Shown in pieces: positions 27,216 through 37,328 of a stretch of 64,000 nucleotides of DNA. The notes beneath the pieces are model-generated. The model was not told where the DNA came from. It searched no databases and saw only the letters and a list, made by a program, of their open reading frames with translations. Source of the stretch: Planctomycetaceae bacterium. GTDB taxonomy: Bacteria > Planctomycetota > Planctomycetia > Planctomycetales > Planctomycetaceae. The translations under genes and the position numbers were made by a program. Location of the stretch: assembly GCA_017795105.1 (NCBI GenBank), contig CP051247.1, positions 2,480,001 to 2,544,000 on the forward strand. Reading direction: 5' to 3'. Positions within the stretch are counted from its first letter, which is position 1, and each line of letters begins with the position of its first letter.

Positions 27216-28523
27216 TCAGCCGCGATCGTTCTCGGTGTCGCGCACCAGCTGCTCCCAGCATTCGCCGCGAGCTTCGTAATGCGTGAACTCGTTGAAGCTT
27301 GGAAATCCCGGGGAGAGGAGGATCTGGTCTCCCTCTCCTGAATGCTTCCAGCACCAGTCCCAGGCATCGCGGAGTGTCTCGGCTTCTTCCAACTGCAGTT
27401 GAGGGGAGAGCTCGTGCAGTTCGTCGATGAGTGTTTCGCCAGCCGGTCCCATACAGACAACGCCCCGTAGATGCCGGTGCCCCACGATTTGCTGGAGCAG
27501 TTCATCCGTGTCGTCGGCCGATTTGGCTCCCCCAAGCACCAGCCAGGCCGGGCCAGTCAACGACTGTAGAGCCGCCTGCGTCGCCATCGGCGAAGTCGCT
27601 TTGGAATCGTTGATGACGATTCGCTTTAACGAATTTGGAATCCGCTGCAACCGATGGGGCAATCCGCCATACGAATGCAGAGCCCGTCGGCTGCAGGCGA
27701 CGTTCACCCCCAGCCAGTCGGCGACACTCAACGCAGCGGCTGCGTTGCGGCAGTCGTGTTCCGGCCAATGCTCGGGCACTTCCGGAAAACGGACCTGAGA
27801 AAAATAGATCCGCGTCGCTTCGCCGGGCCAGTCGCGGCCCGACATATCGCGAGGCAGAATTGCGGCGTCGTGTCGCGTTTGGGCGGCGAACAGCCGCGCT
27901 TTGGCGTCTCGATAATTCTCGAACGAGACGTGCCATTCCAGATGATGCGGACTCAGATTCGTAAGGACCGCGGCGACGAATCGGGGAGATTGAGTTTCCA
28001 GGTAGTGCAGTTGGAAGCTGCTCAACTCAAGAACTACGAAGTCCTCATTGTGAATCTCGTGCAGCTTCGGCAGCAGACTGGAGCCAATGTTTCCGCCGAA
28101 GTGAGCCCCCAACCCGGCTGCCCTCAGGATATGAGTCAGCATCGCCCCGGTGGTCGATTTTCCGACCGTGCCGGAGATGGCGATCACACGAGCCGGGCAG
28201 GCGTGGAGAAACAATCCCACTTCAGTGAGCAACGGGATGTTCTGAGCGAGGGCCGCCTTCACGCAGGGATGTCGGGGAAGAATGGCCGGCGAGACCAGCA
28301 CGGCATCGCAGTCCTGCACGTCTTCTTCCACCTGCGGCCGGAACTGGACGCGAACCTGCGGATAATCGGCCAGCTGATCGAGGGAATCCCGCAGGGTGGC
28401 CGGGTCGCCACTGTCGGTGACAAGGATGTCTGCACCGGCTCGGGCAAGGTACTCGATGGCCGCAAGCTGCCCGCCAAAGCGGCCTAACCCGAGCGCACAG
28501 ATCCGTTTCCCCTCCCAATCCAC
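27216..28523 (-). CDS. murD: UDP-N-acetylmuramoylalanine--D-glutamate ligase (MurD)
   Basis: 435 residues, Mur ligase plan: Rossmann-like N-terminus (ALGLGRFGG), ATP loop GTVGKSTTGAMLTHIL, VLELSSFQLHYLE, the carbamylated Lys in YRDAKARLF, INDSKATSPMATQAAL and LLSPGFPSFNEF. It adds D-Glu to UDP-MurNAc-L-Ala in the cytosol. Two motif positions are unusual: Val for Asn in GTNGKS/T, and NLSPHHLEWH where the family usually has NxxxDHLDRH. The gene is apart from any mur/fts cluster. Planctomycetes were long thought to lack peptidoglycan but do make it; activity of this divergent enzyme needs care. Confidence 0.85.
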   Translation of the reverse strand: MDWEGKRICALGLGRFGGQLAAIEYLARAGADILVTDSGDPATLRDSLDQLADYPQVRVQFRPQVEEDVQDCDAVLVSPAILPRHPCVKAALAQNIPLLTEVGLFLHACPARVIAISGTVGKSTTGAMLTHILRAAGLGAHFGGNIGSSLLPKLHEIHNEDFVVLELSSFQLHYLETQSPRFVAAVLTNLSPHHLEWHVSFENYRDAKARLFAAQTRHDAAILPRDMSGRDWPGEATRIYFSQVRFPEVPEHWPEHDCRNAAAALSVADWLGVNVACSRRALHSYGGLPHRLQRIPNSLKRIVINDSKATSPMATQAALQSLTGPAWLVLGGAKSADDTDELLQQIVGHRHLRGVVCMGPAGETLIDELHELSPQLQLEEAETLRDAWDWCWKHSGEGDQILLSPGFPSFNEFTHYEARGECWEQLVRDTENDRG

Positions 28524-28676
28524 GTTCGCTGCTCTCCGCGGGAATACTGTTGATTGTTCTTCAAGATTGCTATTCTACTATCGTTCCCACGCACATCTTA
28601 CAGCTCGGTACGACTGATCACAAAGTCGGGCGCTCCCGTTCTCTCCATTTCGTCGTGTCGATTAGAAGACAAACTC

Positions 28677-29870
28677 ATGTCGTTGCCGAATCTGCCGCAG
28701 ATCGTTCTCAAGCCGCAGCGCGCTCAGCCGTTCTATTCCGGACACCCCTGGGTCTTCGCCGGAGCGATCGCCGAGATCCCCGACGGGCTCGAAGTCGGCG
28801 ACGAAGTTCTCCTCGTTTCGCGAGAGGGGAAAGGGATCGCCCGGGGGCTTTACAACGCCGAAAGCCAGATCCGCGTGCGGCTCTACTCCTGGAATATCGA
28901 CCAGCCACTCGATGAGCAGTTCTGGCAGGACCGCATCCGTGCCGCGATCGCCCTTCGCCGTCAGCTGTTTCCCGATGACAACTCGTTCCGTGCCTGCCGC
29001 ATGGTCTTCAGCGAAGCCGACGGGCTTTCCGGTCTCATCGTCGATCGCTTTGGCGACTGGCTCAGCGTCCAGTTGACCAGTCAGGCTCTGGCAACGCGCA
29101 AGGACATCTTCGTCAAAGAACTCGACGATCAGCTCGATCCGCTCGGCATCTACCTGCGCACCGAGAAAGGCATGACAGCAGCCGAAGGGTTGATCCTGCA
29201 AGATGGCTCGCTGCTCGGCGATCCCCCTCCCTCGCCGCTGTTCATCGTCGAGAACGATCTCGACTACAACATCAATCTGCAGGAAGGTCAGAAGACCGGC
29301 TTCTATTACGACCAGCGAAACAACCGCCGGGCGGCGGCTCGTTACCTGCACGGAGAAGTCCTCGACATCTGCTGTTACACCGGAGGATTCACGCTCAACG
29401 CCCTGAAGCACGGCAAGGCGACCCATGTCACGGGAGTAGACTCCTCGGCTGCAGCACTTCAACTGGCCGAAGAGAATGCCCACCTGAATGAACTGAGCGA
29501 CCGCTGCAACTTTGTTGAAGCGGACTCGCTTAAGTATCTGACGTCCGGCAATAAAACGTACGACGGCATCATCCTCGATCCGCCCAAGTTTGCCCGCAGC
29601 CGCCGGGGCATTGATCGCGCGTTGAAGGCCTACTTCAAATGGAACGTGGCCGCTCTCCGCCGGATCAACCCGGGTGGAATTCTCGTCACCTGCAGCTGCT
29701 CGGGACTGGTGTCGCACGATGAGTTCGTCGACACGCTCCGCTCTGCAGCCGTGGAATCGGGCCGGTTCCTCCGCATTCTCGAAGACCGAGGCCAGGCCCC
29801 GGATCATCCGATCAACGTCTTCTGTCCGGAGAGTGCATATCTCAAGTGCCTGATTTGCGTGGTGGAGTGA
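28677..29870 (+). CDS. rlmI: Class I SAM-dependent rRNA methyltransferase (RlmI type)
   Basis: 397 residues: N-terminal PUA domain (IVLKPQRAQPFYSGHPWVFAGA), an RlmI-like middle (GLIVDRFGDWLSVQ), and the Rossmann methyltransferase with QKTGFYYDQRNNR, VLDICCYTGGFTLNA, DPPKFARSR and LVTCSCSG, whose Cys in TCSCSG is the catalytic type for m5C. RlmI methylates C1962 of 23S rRNA. Start at 28677 is just before the PUA strand. The next gene overlaps its stop by TGATG. Confidence 0.88.
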   Translation: MSLPNLPQIVLKPQRAQPFYSGHPWVFAGAIAEIPDGLEVGDEVLLVSREGKGIARGLYNAESQIRVRLYSWNIDQPLDEQFWQDRIRAAIALRRQLFPDDNSFRACRMVFSEADGLSGLIVDRFGDWLSVQLTSQALATRKDIFVKELDDQLDPLGIYLRTEKGMTAAEGLILQDGSLLGDPPPSPLFIVENDLDYNINLQEGQKTGFYYDQRNNRRAAARYLHGEVLDICCYTGGFTLNALKHGKATHVTGVDSSAAALQLAEENAHLNELSDRCNFVEADSLKYLTSGNKTYDGIILDPPKFARSRRGIDRALKAYFKWNVAALRRINPGGILVTCSCSGLVSHDEFVDTLRSAAVESGRFLRILEDRGQAPDHPINVFCPESAYLKCLICVVE

Positions 29871-30244
29871 TGCCAGAGATTCCTGAAGCGACGAATCGAC
29901 GACCGCGATTGCGGATCGGGCCGACCGTCTGCCTGGGAATCCTCACTATCTTCACCGCCACTCTCGCAGCCGGCAGCCTGGAATATCCCCGGTTCGCGCT
30001 GGCCTTCTCCGTCCTCGCGCTGGTGTCGCTACTCGCCATCTGGCTGCGCGCGGGATGGGTCGTTGCCCTGACTATGACAGGCGGTCTGTACGGCTTCTTC
30101 GACTTGGCGCCCGTGCTGAGAGGCGAGCCGTTGCAGTCGGTCTACTATCTTCGCGCCGTCACGATCGCAACGGGCACCTTGTGCGGCTTTCTTATTGGAT
30201 TGCTACTCGAGATTTGTTCTCGTAGAACGCACACTGAGAAATAA
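29870..30244 (+). CDS. Small integral membrane protein
   Basis: 124 residues, four likely membrane helices (GPTVCLGILTIFTATLAAG, FALAFSVLALVSLLAIWL, and later VVALTMTGGLYGFF and TIATGTLCGFLIGLLLEI). The ATG at 29870 overlaps the rlmI stop (TGATG) and GGTGGAG precedes it, so translation is probably coupled to rlmI. No family recognised. Confidence 0.6.
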   Translation: MPEIPEATNRRPRLRIGPTVCLGILTIFTATLAAGSLEYPRFALAFSVLALVSLLAIWLRAGWVVALTMTGGLYGFFDLAPVLRGEPLQSVYYLRAVTIATGTLCGFLIGLLLEICSRRTHTEK

Positions 30245-30282
30245 CTGATGTTTCGATCGAGATCCCATTCAGGAGAACTCTT

Positions 30283-30747
30283 ATGAAAGCTACTGCGATC
30301 GTTATTCTCCTGCTGCTGACCGCGTCCGCTTCCGCCAGCGAGCCGGCCCAGCATCCCGTCACCGTTGAACTCGGCCCCAAAGCGTATCGTGATGGTGATG
30401 TCATTCAGATTCTCGAGGTGACAAGCACATCTCCACGGCTCGAACAGGGGGATACCATCACCGTGTGCGGGAAAGCGCGACTCGACAGTCAGTCCGAAGC
30501 GAGACTCTGCCTGTTTCTCACTCAGACGGAAGGCAACGGAGCCGAAGAAGTCGAGTCTGCCCAGCAGGTTGTTGTGCCGAACGGACTGAGTGAGTTCGAG
30601 CTGACGATTACGGTCAAACATCGCGGTCTGCTGCATCTCACGTTCTACGATCCGCAGAAGGGCACGCCGTTTGGCGGAGTCTACTTTGGAACCCGGAAAC
30701 AGATGCAGCCACTCTCCTCGACGCTGGTCAAGCACTACCGGAACTGA
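30283..30747 (+). CDS. Secreted protein of unknown function
   Basis: 154 residues, signal peptide 1-19 (ASASA then SEPAQ). The mature part is beta-rich with one CGKARLDSQSEARLCLFL Cys pair and a C-terminal YFGTRKQ stretch; it resembles no family I know. AGGAG 8 bases upstream supports the start. It follows the membrane gene on the same strand after 38 bp. Confidence 0.6.
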   Translation: MKATAIVILLLLTASASASEPAQHPVTVELGPKAYRDGDVIQILEVTSTSPRLEQGDTITVCGKARLDSQSEARLCLFLTQTEGNGAEEVESAQQVVVPNGLSEFELTITVKHRGLLHLTFYDPQKGTPFGGVYFGTRKQMQPLSSTLVKHYRN

Positions 30748-30902
30748 AACCCGAAGCCATTACGCAACACTTCTATTGCGTATCGATTCAAACGACGGTA
30801 GTGTGAATAATCGGTCAGATTTTCCAACCGCCTGTCGATCCCGGGCCGGGTCGATCGTCTACTGAGTGTTGACCTCAATTCTTCTCTTCAGGGAGCTCTG
30901 CG

Positions 30903-31460
30903 ATGAATCCGCGTACGATCTGTGTTTCGACAATGCTCATGGTTTTGCTGGCCGGAGGACTGACAGCTGAAGAAACGCCTCAGCTTCCTCAGCCGTCTGA
31001 GAAGCATCAGTGGTTGAAGAAGTTTGAAGGGACCTGGAAGACTCAGGCTAAAGCGGAAGCCGGGCCGAACATGCCAGCCATGGAATGTTCCGGCACGATC
31101 AAGTCGCAAATGCTGGGTGGCTTCTGGGTGATGAACGAAATGACCAGCGAGGCGGGCGGGATGACGTGCCGCGGCGTGCAGACGATCGGCTACGATCCGG
31201 AGAAGAAGAAGTTCGTCGGCACCTGGGTCGATTCAATGACCAACCATATGTGGCAGTACGAAGGGACGCTGAACGAATCGGGAACCACGCTGACACTCTC
31301 CGCCGAAGGGCCGAACATTATGGCGGGCGGCGAGATGATGGAGTTCCAGGACGTCTACGAATTCACGTCCGACGATGAGGTTCGCATCTCCTCTCGCATG
31401 CTCGGCAAGGACGGGGAATGGGTCACCTTCATGCAGGGCACCGGCAAGCGAGTAAAATGA
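30903..31460 (+). CDS. Secreted DUF1579-like protein
   Basis: 185 residues with a signal peptide (about 1-22). The lipocalin-like DUF1579 pattern is clear: WLKKFEGTWKTQAKAEAG, GGFWVMNEMTSEAGG, GVQTIGYDPEKKKFVGTWVDSM and a terminal KDGEWVTFMQGTGKR. Function of the family is unknown; binding of small hydrophobic ligands is a guess. It ends at a bidirectional hairpin shared with the convergent lipoprotein gene. Confidence 0.82.
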   Translation: MNPRTICVSTMLMVLLAGGLTAEETPQLPQPSEKHQWLKKFEGTWKTQAKAEAGPNMPAMECSGTIKSQMLGGFWVMNEMTSEAGGMTCRGVQTIGYDPEKKKFVGTWVDSMTNHMWQYEGTLNESGTTLTLSAEGPNIMAGGEMMEFQDVYEFTSDDEVRISSRMLGKDGEWVTFMQGTGKRVK

Positions 31461-31464
31461 AAAT

Positions 31465-31498
31465 CGGGGCCTGCCCACAACAGCGTGGCCAGGCCCCG
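31465..31498. terminator. Bidirectional hairpin between DUF1579 and lipoprotein genes
   Basis: Stem CGGGGCCTG/CAGGCCCCG, 16-nt loop, placed between two convergent stops. No clear U-tract. Confidence 0.6.
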
Positions 31499-31516
31499 TC
31501 GTTTCTGACTGGACGT

Positions 31517-31948
31517 TTACTCCAGCGGGAAGTCGATCTGGTTTTCGTCGCTTTCGACCGTGGCGGTGAGTCCCGAGGTCGCATCCCGGCTGTACTTTTC
31601 CGGGATCAGCGGCTTCGGCTCAGTCGCCTCGTCTTCCGGCAGTCCCGTCCCCATGTCGAGCGCGGTGATTGTCACCTTGTGCTCCCCGAGGACAGCGCCA
31701 TCGGCACTGAAATACGTCTTCATGACATACGACCCGTCGGGCTGAATCTGACCGGTTGCCGGCGGACCGCCCGCCACTGGAATAAACATCACCGTGCCGG
31801 TGGTCACCGGTTTGCCCTGATAGCTGATCATTCCCTGAACCTTGGCCGTCTGAGCCAGATCGCTTGAGGATTCGCACCCCGACAGGCCGGCGAGAATCAG
31901 GACGAGACCAACAGACGACACAACGCGAGAACGCAATAGTCCGAACAT
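31517..31948 (-). CDS. Lipoprotein with carboxypeptidase-regulatory-like fold
   Basis: 143 residues. Signal peptide with lipobox LSGC (Cys about 25), then KVQGMISYQGKPVTTGTVMFIP and DGSYVMKTYF, the usual pattern of the small planctomycete lipoproteins that accompany DUF1559 genes. It probably sits on a membrane outside the cytoplasm. It lies 58 bp downstream of the DUF1559 gene on the same strand, so both form an operon; role unknown. Confidence 0.8.
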   Translation of the reverse strand: MFGLLRSRVVSSVGLVLILAGLSGCESSSDLAQTAKVQGMISYQGKPVTTGTVMFIPVAGGPPATGQIQPDGSYVMKTYFSADGAVLGEHKVTITALDMGTGLPEDEATEPKPLIPEKYSRDATSGLTATVESDENQIDFPLE

Positions 31949-32006
31949 AATTGAGACTCTTTGAACGAAGAGTAAATGAGGAGACCTTGAAGTCGAACAG
32001 CAGCCC

Positions 32007-32954
32007 TTACAGCTCGCCGATCACTTCGCCTTCACCGCGGGTCGAGAGCCGCTTCAGCACGTCGAGATCCATGAATTCGCTGAGGAACTGTGTGCTGCCA
32101 TCACAGAACAGGAACTGAGCTCCCCCGGCGTGGGTACTGGTGAACGGCGTGTTGTTCGTGGCGAATGAACCGGTGTAGTTGATCGGGTACTGAATGTACT
32201 TGTTGTCGATCTGCAGGAAGCCGGCTCCCGAGTAGTAGTAATAGCCCCAGGTCCACGGCTGAATGCCGCCCCAGCCCCGCTTCTGAGCATCCGTCCAACC
32301 GTCGGAGCTGGAGGATTCGCCGAGCAGAATCGTATTGGTCGTTCCGTCGGTGATGTGGGCCATCCGCACTTTACTGGTGGGATAAATAATTCCCGACGTG
32401 CTGTAATCACGGCTCGAACTCGAACCCGCGATGATCCCGACATCGGAAGATCCGCCGTTGCCGCGATAATGCAACGCTCCATGGCTGACGAGCCAGGTGA
32501 GCGTCGAGTGCGTGATATCAGGGCTCGTGTTTCCGAGCGGAGACGAAGGACAGGCCAGAGTCGGAACCGGAGTCGTGTAAGGAACCGAATCGCCATAGTG
32601 CGGAGCCGAGGTGAATCGGTACGGCGACGATGTCACGAGGGCATCCCGCGACAGCGAGTTCATTTCGTCGTACATGGCTCCTTCTTCCAGGAACGGGAAG
32701 ATCCGGGCGGCCCAGCCAATGCGATAGCTTGTCACCTGCAGACCGCCGGGAGGGAAGACCGAATGCACATCGTGATAGTTGTGCAGCGCCAGCCCGAGCT
32801 GCTTCAGGTTGTTCTTGCACTGGGTCCGGCGAGCCGCTTCTCGAGCCTGCTGAACGGCCGGAAGCAGCAGGGCGACCAGAATCGCGATAATCGCGATCAC
32901 CACGAGAAGCTCGATCAACGTGAATCCGCGAGAAGAGAGTGGAGAGCGTTTCAT
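32007..32954 (-). CDS. DUF1559 protein with prepilin-type N-terminus
   Basis: 315 residues. N-terminal class III/IV prepilin signal GFTLIELLVVIAIIAILVALL followed by LLPAVQQAREAARRTQCKNN and LGLALHNYHDVHSVFPPGG, the defining DUF1559 opening; the body is beta-rich and ends with FLFCDGSTQFLSE. These proteins are a planctomycete hallmark found in dozens of copies, likely pseudopilin-like surface proteins. AAGGA lies 7 bases before the ATG at 32954, favouring it over the ATG at 32960. Confidence 0.9.
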   Translation of the reverse strand: MKRSPLSSRGFTLIELLVVIAIIAILVALLLPAVQQAREAARRTQCKNNLKQLGLALHNYHDVHSVFPPGGLQVTSYRIGWAARIFPFLEEGAMYDEMNSLSRDALVTSSPYRFTSAPHYGDSVPYTTPVPTLACPSSPLGNTSPDITHSTLTWLVSHGALHYRGNGGSSDVGIIAGSSSSRDYSTSGIIYPTSKVRMAHITDGTTNTILLGESSSSDGWTDAQKRGWGGIQPWTWGYYYYSGAGFLQIDNKYIQYPINYTGSFATNNTPFTSTHAGGAQFLFCDGSTQFLSEFMDLDVLKRLSTRGEGEVIGEL

Positions 32955-33281
32955 CAACATGTCCTTATTGCCCGATCGTGTAAAACGGAAATGATTTCGG
33001 TCGGATGGAGAGTTTCATTTTTCAGACTCACCGTCGCTGCTGCGGTTTGCCGCAGGGCTGCCCGTTTCGTAGTCGACTCATCAGTATTTAAACGAATCGA
33101 ATGAAGGCTACGGAGAGGAATAACAAGGGGATAAAGAGGTCTTACCAATTGGAAAGACAATTAAGCACATCCCGTGCCACTGCGCGTTCTCCGTCGCGGG
33201 GTGGGAACGCCGCCTCGGATTCGGTTATGATTTTCGCATCGGCAAACCACCCTCAACCGTCCCCCCTATCGGAGAGCGATT
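32955..33281. other. Divergent intergenic region
   Basis: Space between the DUF1559 gene (minus) and the Gfo/Idh/MocA gene (plus), presumably with both promoters. A small CTGCGG-TTTG-CCGCAG hairpin lies at 33040-33055. No gene is seen. Confidence 0.5.
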
Positions 33282-34643
<1,362 letters not shown>

Positions 34644-34654
34644 AAAACCGCACC

Positions 34655-34688
34655 GGGTGCCATGCCCACGCTCGCGTGGGCATGCTTT
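34655..34688 (+). repeat. Palindromic REP unit family A, copy 1
   Basis: Foot GGGTGC, then a 10-bp perfect stem CATGCCCACG/CGTGGGCATG around CTCG. Lies 12 bp after a stop codon. Confidence 0.85.
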
Positions 34689-34742
34689 AGTTCACTTGAT
34701 CCCAATGGATTAGGATTCGGTAGGCTCAAGCGAGGGTTTCAA

Positions 34743-35021
34743 ATGCTTTCTTTCCTGAAGGCGGCAGGCATTGTTCTCTTGATGGCATCGTTGCTCTTCG
34801 GGGTTCTGGCGTGGAACTTCGAACAACCTCCCTACGCGTACTATCGGATCCAACGATTCAACAATGGCGCCAGTCAGACCGAAGTTCTTGAGGCTTTGGG
34901 GACGCCGTCTAGTATCCAGTCTCATGGCACCAGATATGCCTACTCGCGACCTCTTTCCTGGGGTGTTCTGTACGTCGACTTTCACGAAGGGACGCTGGTC
35001 GGGTACGAGTACGACCGTTAG
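34743..35021 (+). CDS. Small single-TM protein with BamE/SmpA-like motif
   Basis: 92 residues: hydrophobic segment 3-24, then RIQRFNNGASQTEVLEALGTPSSIQSHGTRYAY and SWGVLYVDFHEGTLVGYEYDR. The spacing of NxGxSxxEVxxxLGxP followed by a final YVDF...GY strand resembles BamE/SmpA-type folds, but no lipobox Cys is present, so it may be membrane-anchored instead. GAGGG 6 bases upstream supports the start. First small gene of the palindrome-punctuated row. Confidence 0.5.
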   Translation: MLSFLKAAGIVLLMASLLFGVLAWNFEQPPYAYYRIQRFNNGASQTEVLEALGTPSSIQSHGTRYAYSRPLSWGVLYVDFHEGTLVGYEYDR

Positions 35022-35054
35022 GACATCACTCTGCTTGTACTACGCTTATACTAC

Positions 35055-35087
35055 GGGTGCCATGCCCACGCTCGCGTGGGCATGCTG
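35055..35087 (+). repeat. Palindromic REP unit family A, copy 2
   Basis: Same 10-bp stem as copy 1, 34 bp after the stop of the gene at 34743. Confidence 0.85.
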
Positions 35088-35135
35088 TGTACCCCGTATC
35101 CACTCCAGTAGCCCTCGTATAGAATCGCCGAAACA

Positions 35136-35438
35136 GTGTCGCCTCCACAATCCCAGGACGGTTGCTGGCCATCGCTCTTGTTTCTGCTTTCGTATTCACT
35201 CGGATGGGTCGTGCGAGGTCTGTTCTCTCATTTGGTGAGCGAAAACTCGGTCGGCATGGCGTTTACCTTAATCTATCTGTGCGTCCCCCTCACCATCATC
35301 ACGCTTTTTGTTGTCCCATTTCTCTACCGGCAATCGCGTCACTGGACTGCTCCCGTGCAGCGGCAAAGCTCCCTGAGGACACTTGCTGTCATCGCATTCT
35401 TCCTCGGCGTCATCACCTATTGCGGACCCTTTTTCTGA
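35136..35438 (+). CDS. Possible two-TM membrane protein
   Basis: 100 residues from GTG: two hydrophobic helices (LLFLLSYSLGWVVRGLF and VGMAFTLIYLCVPLTIITLFVVPFLY) plus a C-terminal one (TLAVIAFFLGVITYCGPFF). No Shine-Dalgarno or family is recognised; it could be a fragment. Codon use is unremarkable. Confidence 0.4.
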   Translation: MSPPQSQDGCWPSLLFLLSYSLGWVVRGLFSHLVSENSVGMAFTLIYLCVPLTIITLFVVPFLYRQSRHWTAPVQRQSSLRTLAVIAFFLGVITYCGPFF

Positions 35439-35500
35439 TACGCGAAGCCGGGCGTTAAAGCGCACGTTCTAGATTCGTCCCCTAACAAGACAGGCCTTCA

Positions 35501-35935
35501 ATGAACCGGCAGCCCATCGCCACGATCGGGGCGATCCTCAGAATCACGCCGATGGATGGGCTCCAGGTCGATCTGGATCCCGATTCGGAACTCGTTTTCA
35601 TCAACGATTACTCGCCGTTCGAGTTTCAGGTGGAAGGCCGACTGGAAGACGGACAGATCTTCTACGGGCTTTTCGGTCCCGTCGTGTCTGGCCCCAGGAT
35701 CTACGATCGGCTCGATCTTCGCGGCCTGACATGCAACATCATTCTCAGAGACGACGGAGCAGACTGGCGAATCGAGAATGAAGGCACGGCTCGGTTCATC
35801 ATCGGCCCTTCAACAGTCGAACGTGACCACCGCTACGACTTTCGGCATCCGTTCGGAACTCGGATGAATTGCACACCAGCTGTCTCTTCTCTTGGTACAA
35901 TTGAAGTCATCCAGAACCACACCGGGGACCGCTGA
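35501..35935 (+). CDS. Hypothetical small protein
   Basis: 144 residues, beta-rich and acidic (LQVDLDPDSELVFINDYSPF, GRLEDGQIFYGLFGPV, RGLTCNIILRDDGADW). No signal peptide. I do not recognise it; small soluble single-gene units of this kind in such rows are often immunity-type proteins, which is inference only. Its stop is 11 bp before palindrome copy 3. Confidence 0.5.
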   Translation: MNRQPIATIGAILRITPMDGLQVDLDPDSELVFINDYSPFEFQVEGRLEDGQIFYGLFGPVVSGPRIYDRLDLRGLTCNIILRDDGADWRIENEGTARFIIGPSTVERDHRYDFRHPFGTRMNCTPAVSSLGTIEVIQNHTGDR

Positions 35936-35945
35936 ACCGAAAACC

Positions 35946-35979
35946 GGGTGCCATGCCCACGCTCGCGTGGGCATGCTTT
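35946..35979 (+). repeat. Palindromic REP unit family A, copy 3
   Basis: Identical stem to copies 1 and 2. Translated, this unit gives an apparent N-terminus MPTLAWAC for the next gene, which should be ignored. Confidence 0.85.
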
Positions 35980-36006
35980 GTCCAACCACGTTCCAGAGCG
36001 CTAATC

Positions 36007-36999
36007 ATGAGACTCCCAGTTTCGCTCTCACTGCTGGCAATCACCGCGTGTTGCCTCTCCCCTTCAGCCGCCCGGGCGGACGACAAACTCACGGTCTCAG
36101 CCGAGGCGCTGCGAAACACGGTCGCAAATAGCCTCCCTTATCTCGAAACGGCTGGCCTCGCCTGGATTGAGGAGAAGGATTGCGTCTCCTGCCACCGCAT
36201 CAGTTTTCAGAGCTGGAGCTATAACGCCGCCGCTGGCCGGGGCTTTTCAGAAACCGAAGCCAAGGCCCGCACCTGGCTCGACTGGTCGGTGGCCAAATCG
36301 CTGGAGCCGAACCTGGAGACGGAAAAGATCTCCGGCGAGACTAACATCGATGGACTCTCCCAGCTCCTGCTCGGACATCGAGCCGGGACCGCCGTGCCGA
36401 TGAAGAAAATCGAACAGCAGCAGTTCGTCAAACTGATTCTGAAAACTCAACTCGAAGACGGCTCCTGGGTTGCCGCCGGTCAGCTGCCGATGCAGAAGCG
36501 CCCCAAACGCGAAACCGCCGAAGTGAGCACAATGTGGAATCTCCTCGCCCTCCACACGGCTGGCGACTCCACCGAAGTGGACGCCGCGATTGAGCGTGCC
36601 AAGGCGTGGCTCGCCGAGGCCAAACCGGCTGTCAGCTCGGAATGGCACGCCGTCCGTCTGCTGCTGGCCGATATGGAGAACAACGAGTCGGTTCGCGAAA
36701 CAGAGCTGGAACAACTGCGATCTTTGCAGCGGGAAGACGGCGGCTGGGGCTGGCTGATCGACGCCGAAAGCGACGCCCTCGCCACCGGCCAGGCCCTGTA
36801 TGCACTCGCAGCCGTCGGCGTTGATCCACAGGATCCGGCCATCGTCCGCGCTCAACAGTACCTCATCAGCACCCAGACCGAAGACGGTTCTTGGCCCGTC
36901 CACGGCACCAAAGAGAAGAAGAAAGATCAGATCGAAGAAACCGCCACCTACTGGGGCACCGCCTGGGCGGTAATCGCTCTGCTCGAGACGATGGAATAA
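36007..36999 (+). CDS. Secreted CxxCH plus alpha/alpha-toroid (terpene-cyclase-like) protein
   Basis: 331 residues. Signal peptide about 1-25 (ending ARADD); then a c-type haem-like CVSCHR near residue 55; then three repeats of the squalene-cyclase/prenyltransferase toroid type: LEDGSWVAAGQ, REDGGWGWLIDAESDALATGQALYAL and TEDGSWPVHG followed by EETATYWGTAWAVIALLE. Cyclase catalytic DxDD or metal motifs are not visible, so an enzyme of terpene cyclisation is unlikely. Such fusions are frequent in planctomycetes but lack a known role. Start at 36007 gives the signal peptide directly. Confidence 0.7.
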   Translation: MRLPVSLSLLAITACCLSPSAARADDKLTVSAEALRNTVANSLPYLETAGLAWIEEKDCVSCHRISFQSWSYNAAAGRGFSETEAKARTWLDWSVAKSLEPNLETEKISGETNIDGLSQLLLGHRAGTAVPMKKIEQQQFVKLILKTQLEDGSWVAAGQLPMQKRPKRETAEVSTMWNLLALHTAGDSTEVDAAIERAKAWLAEAKPAVSSEWHAVRLLLADMENNESVRETELEQLRSLQREDGGWGWLIDAESDALATGQALYALAAVGVDPQDPAIVRAQQYLISTQTEDGSWPVHGTKEKKKDQIEETATYWGTAWAVIALLETME

Positions 37000-37058
37000 T
37001 CAGCCGTAGGTCAGGCACGGCCTGACGAGCATTGAACGTCGCTCGAAGCAATCGCGGC

Positions 37059-37156
37059 GGGTGGCACTGGCGTCTCGCCAGTGCGGCTTAACATCAACCA
37101 CATGATTGGTCCGGTATCACATCCCATAAAGCACTGGCGGGACGCCAGTGGCACCC
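37059..37156. repeat. Inverted pair of family H palindromes
   Basis: GGGTGGCACTGGCG-TCT-CGCCAGTG at 37059-37085 and an inverted copy ending GCCAGTGGCACCC at 37131-37156; 98 bp. The same family occurs at 58722. Together with the next palindrome it fills 37000-37328. Confidence 0.75.
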
Positions 37157-37180
37157 ATTGGACACCGCATCGCCGAAGAC

Positions 37181-37214
37181 AAAGCATGCCCACGCAAGCG
37201 TGGGCATGGCACCC
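37181..37214 (-). repeat. Palindromic REP unit family A, copy 4
   Basis: Inverted relative to copies 1-3; the loop differs by one base. Preceded by CGCCGAAGAC, shared with copies 5 and 6. Confidence 0.85.
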
Positions 37215-37328
37215 GGCTTGGCGTACGAGAGCAACAATGGAATCGATTGGACAGATTCGCTGGTCAGGTCACGGTACAGTCAGCTCCCGCTATTACAATA
37301 ACGTTTCGCAGAAAGACAGATCGCTGCG

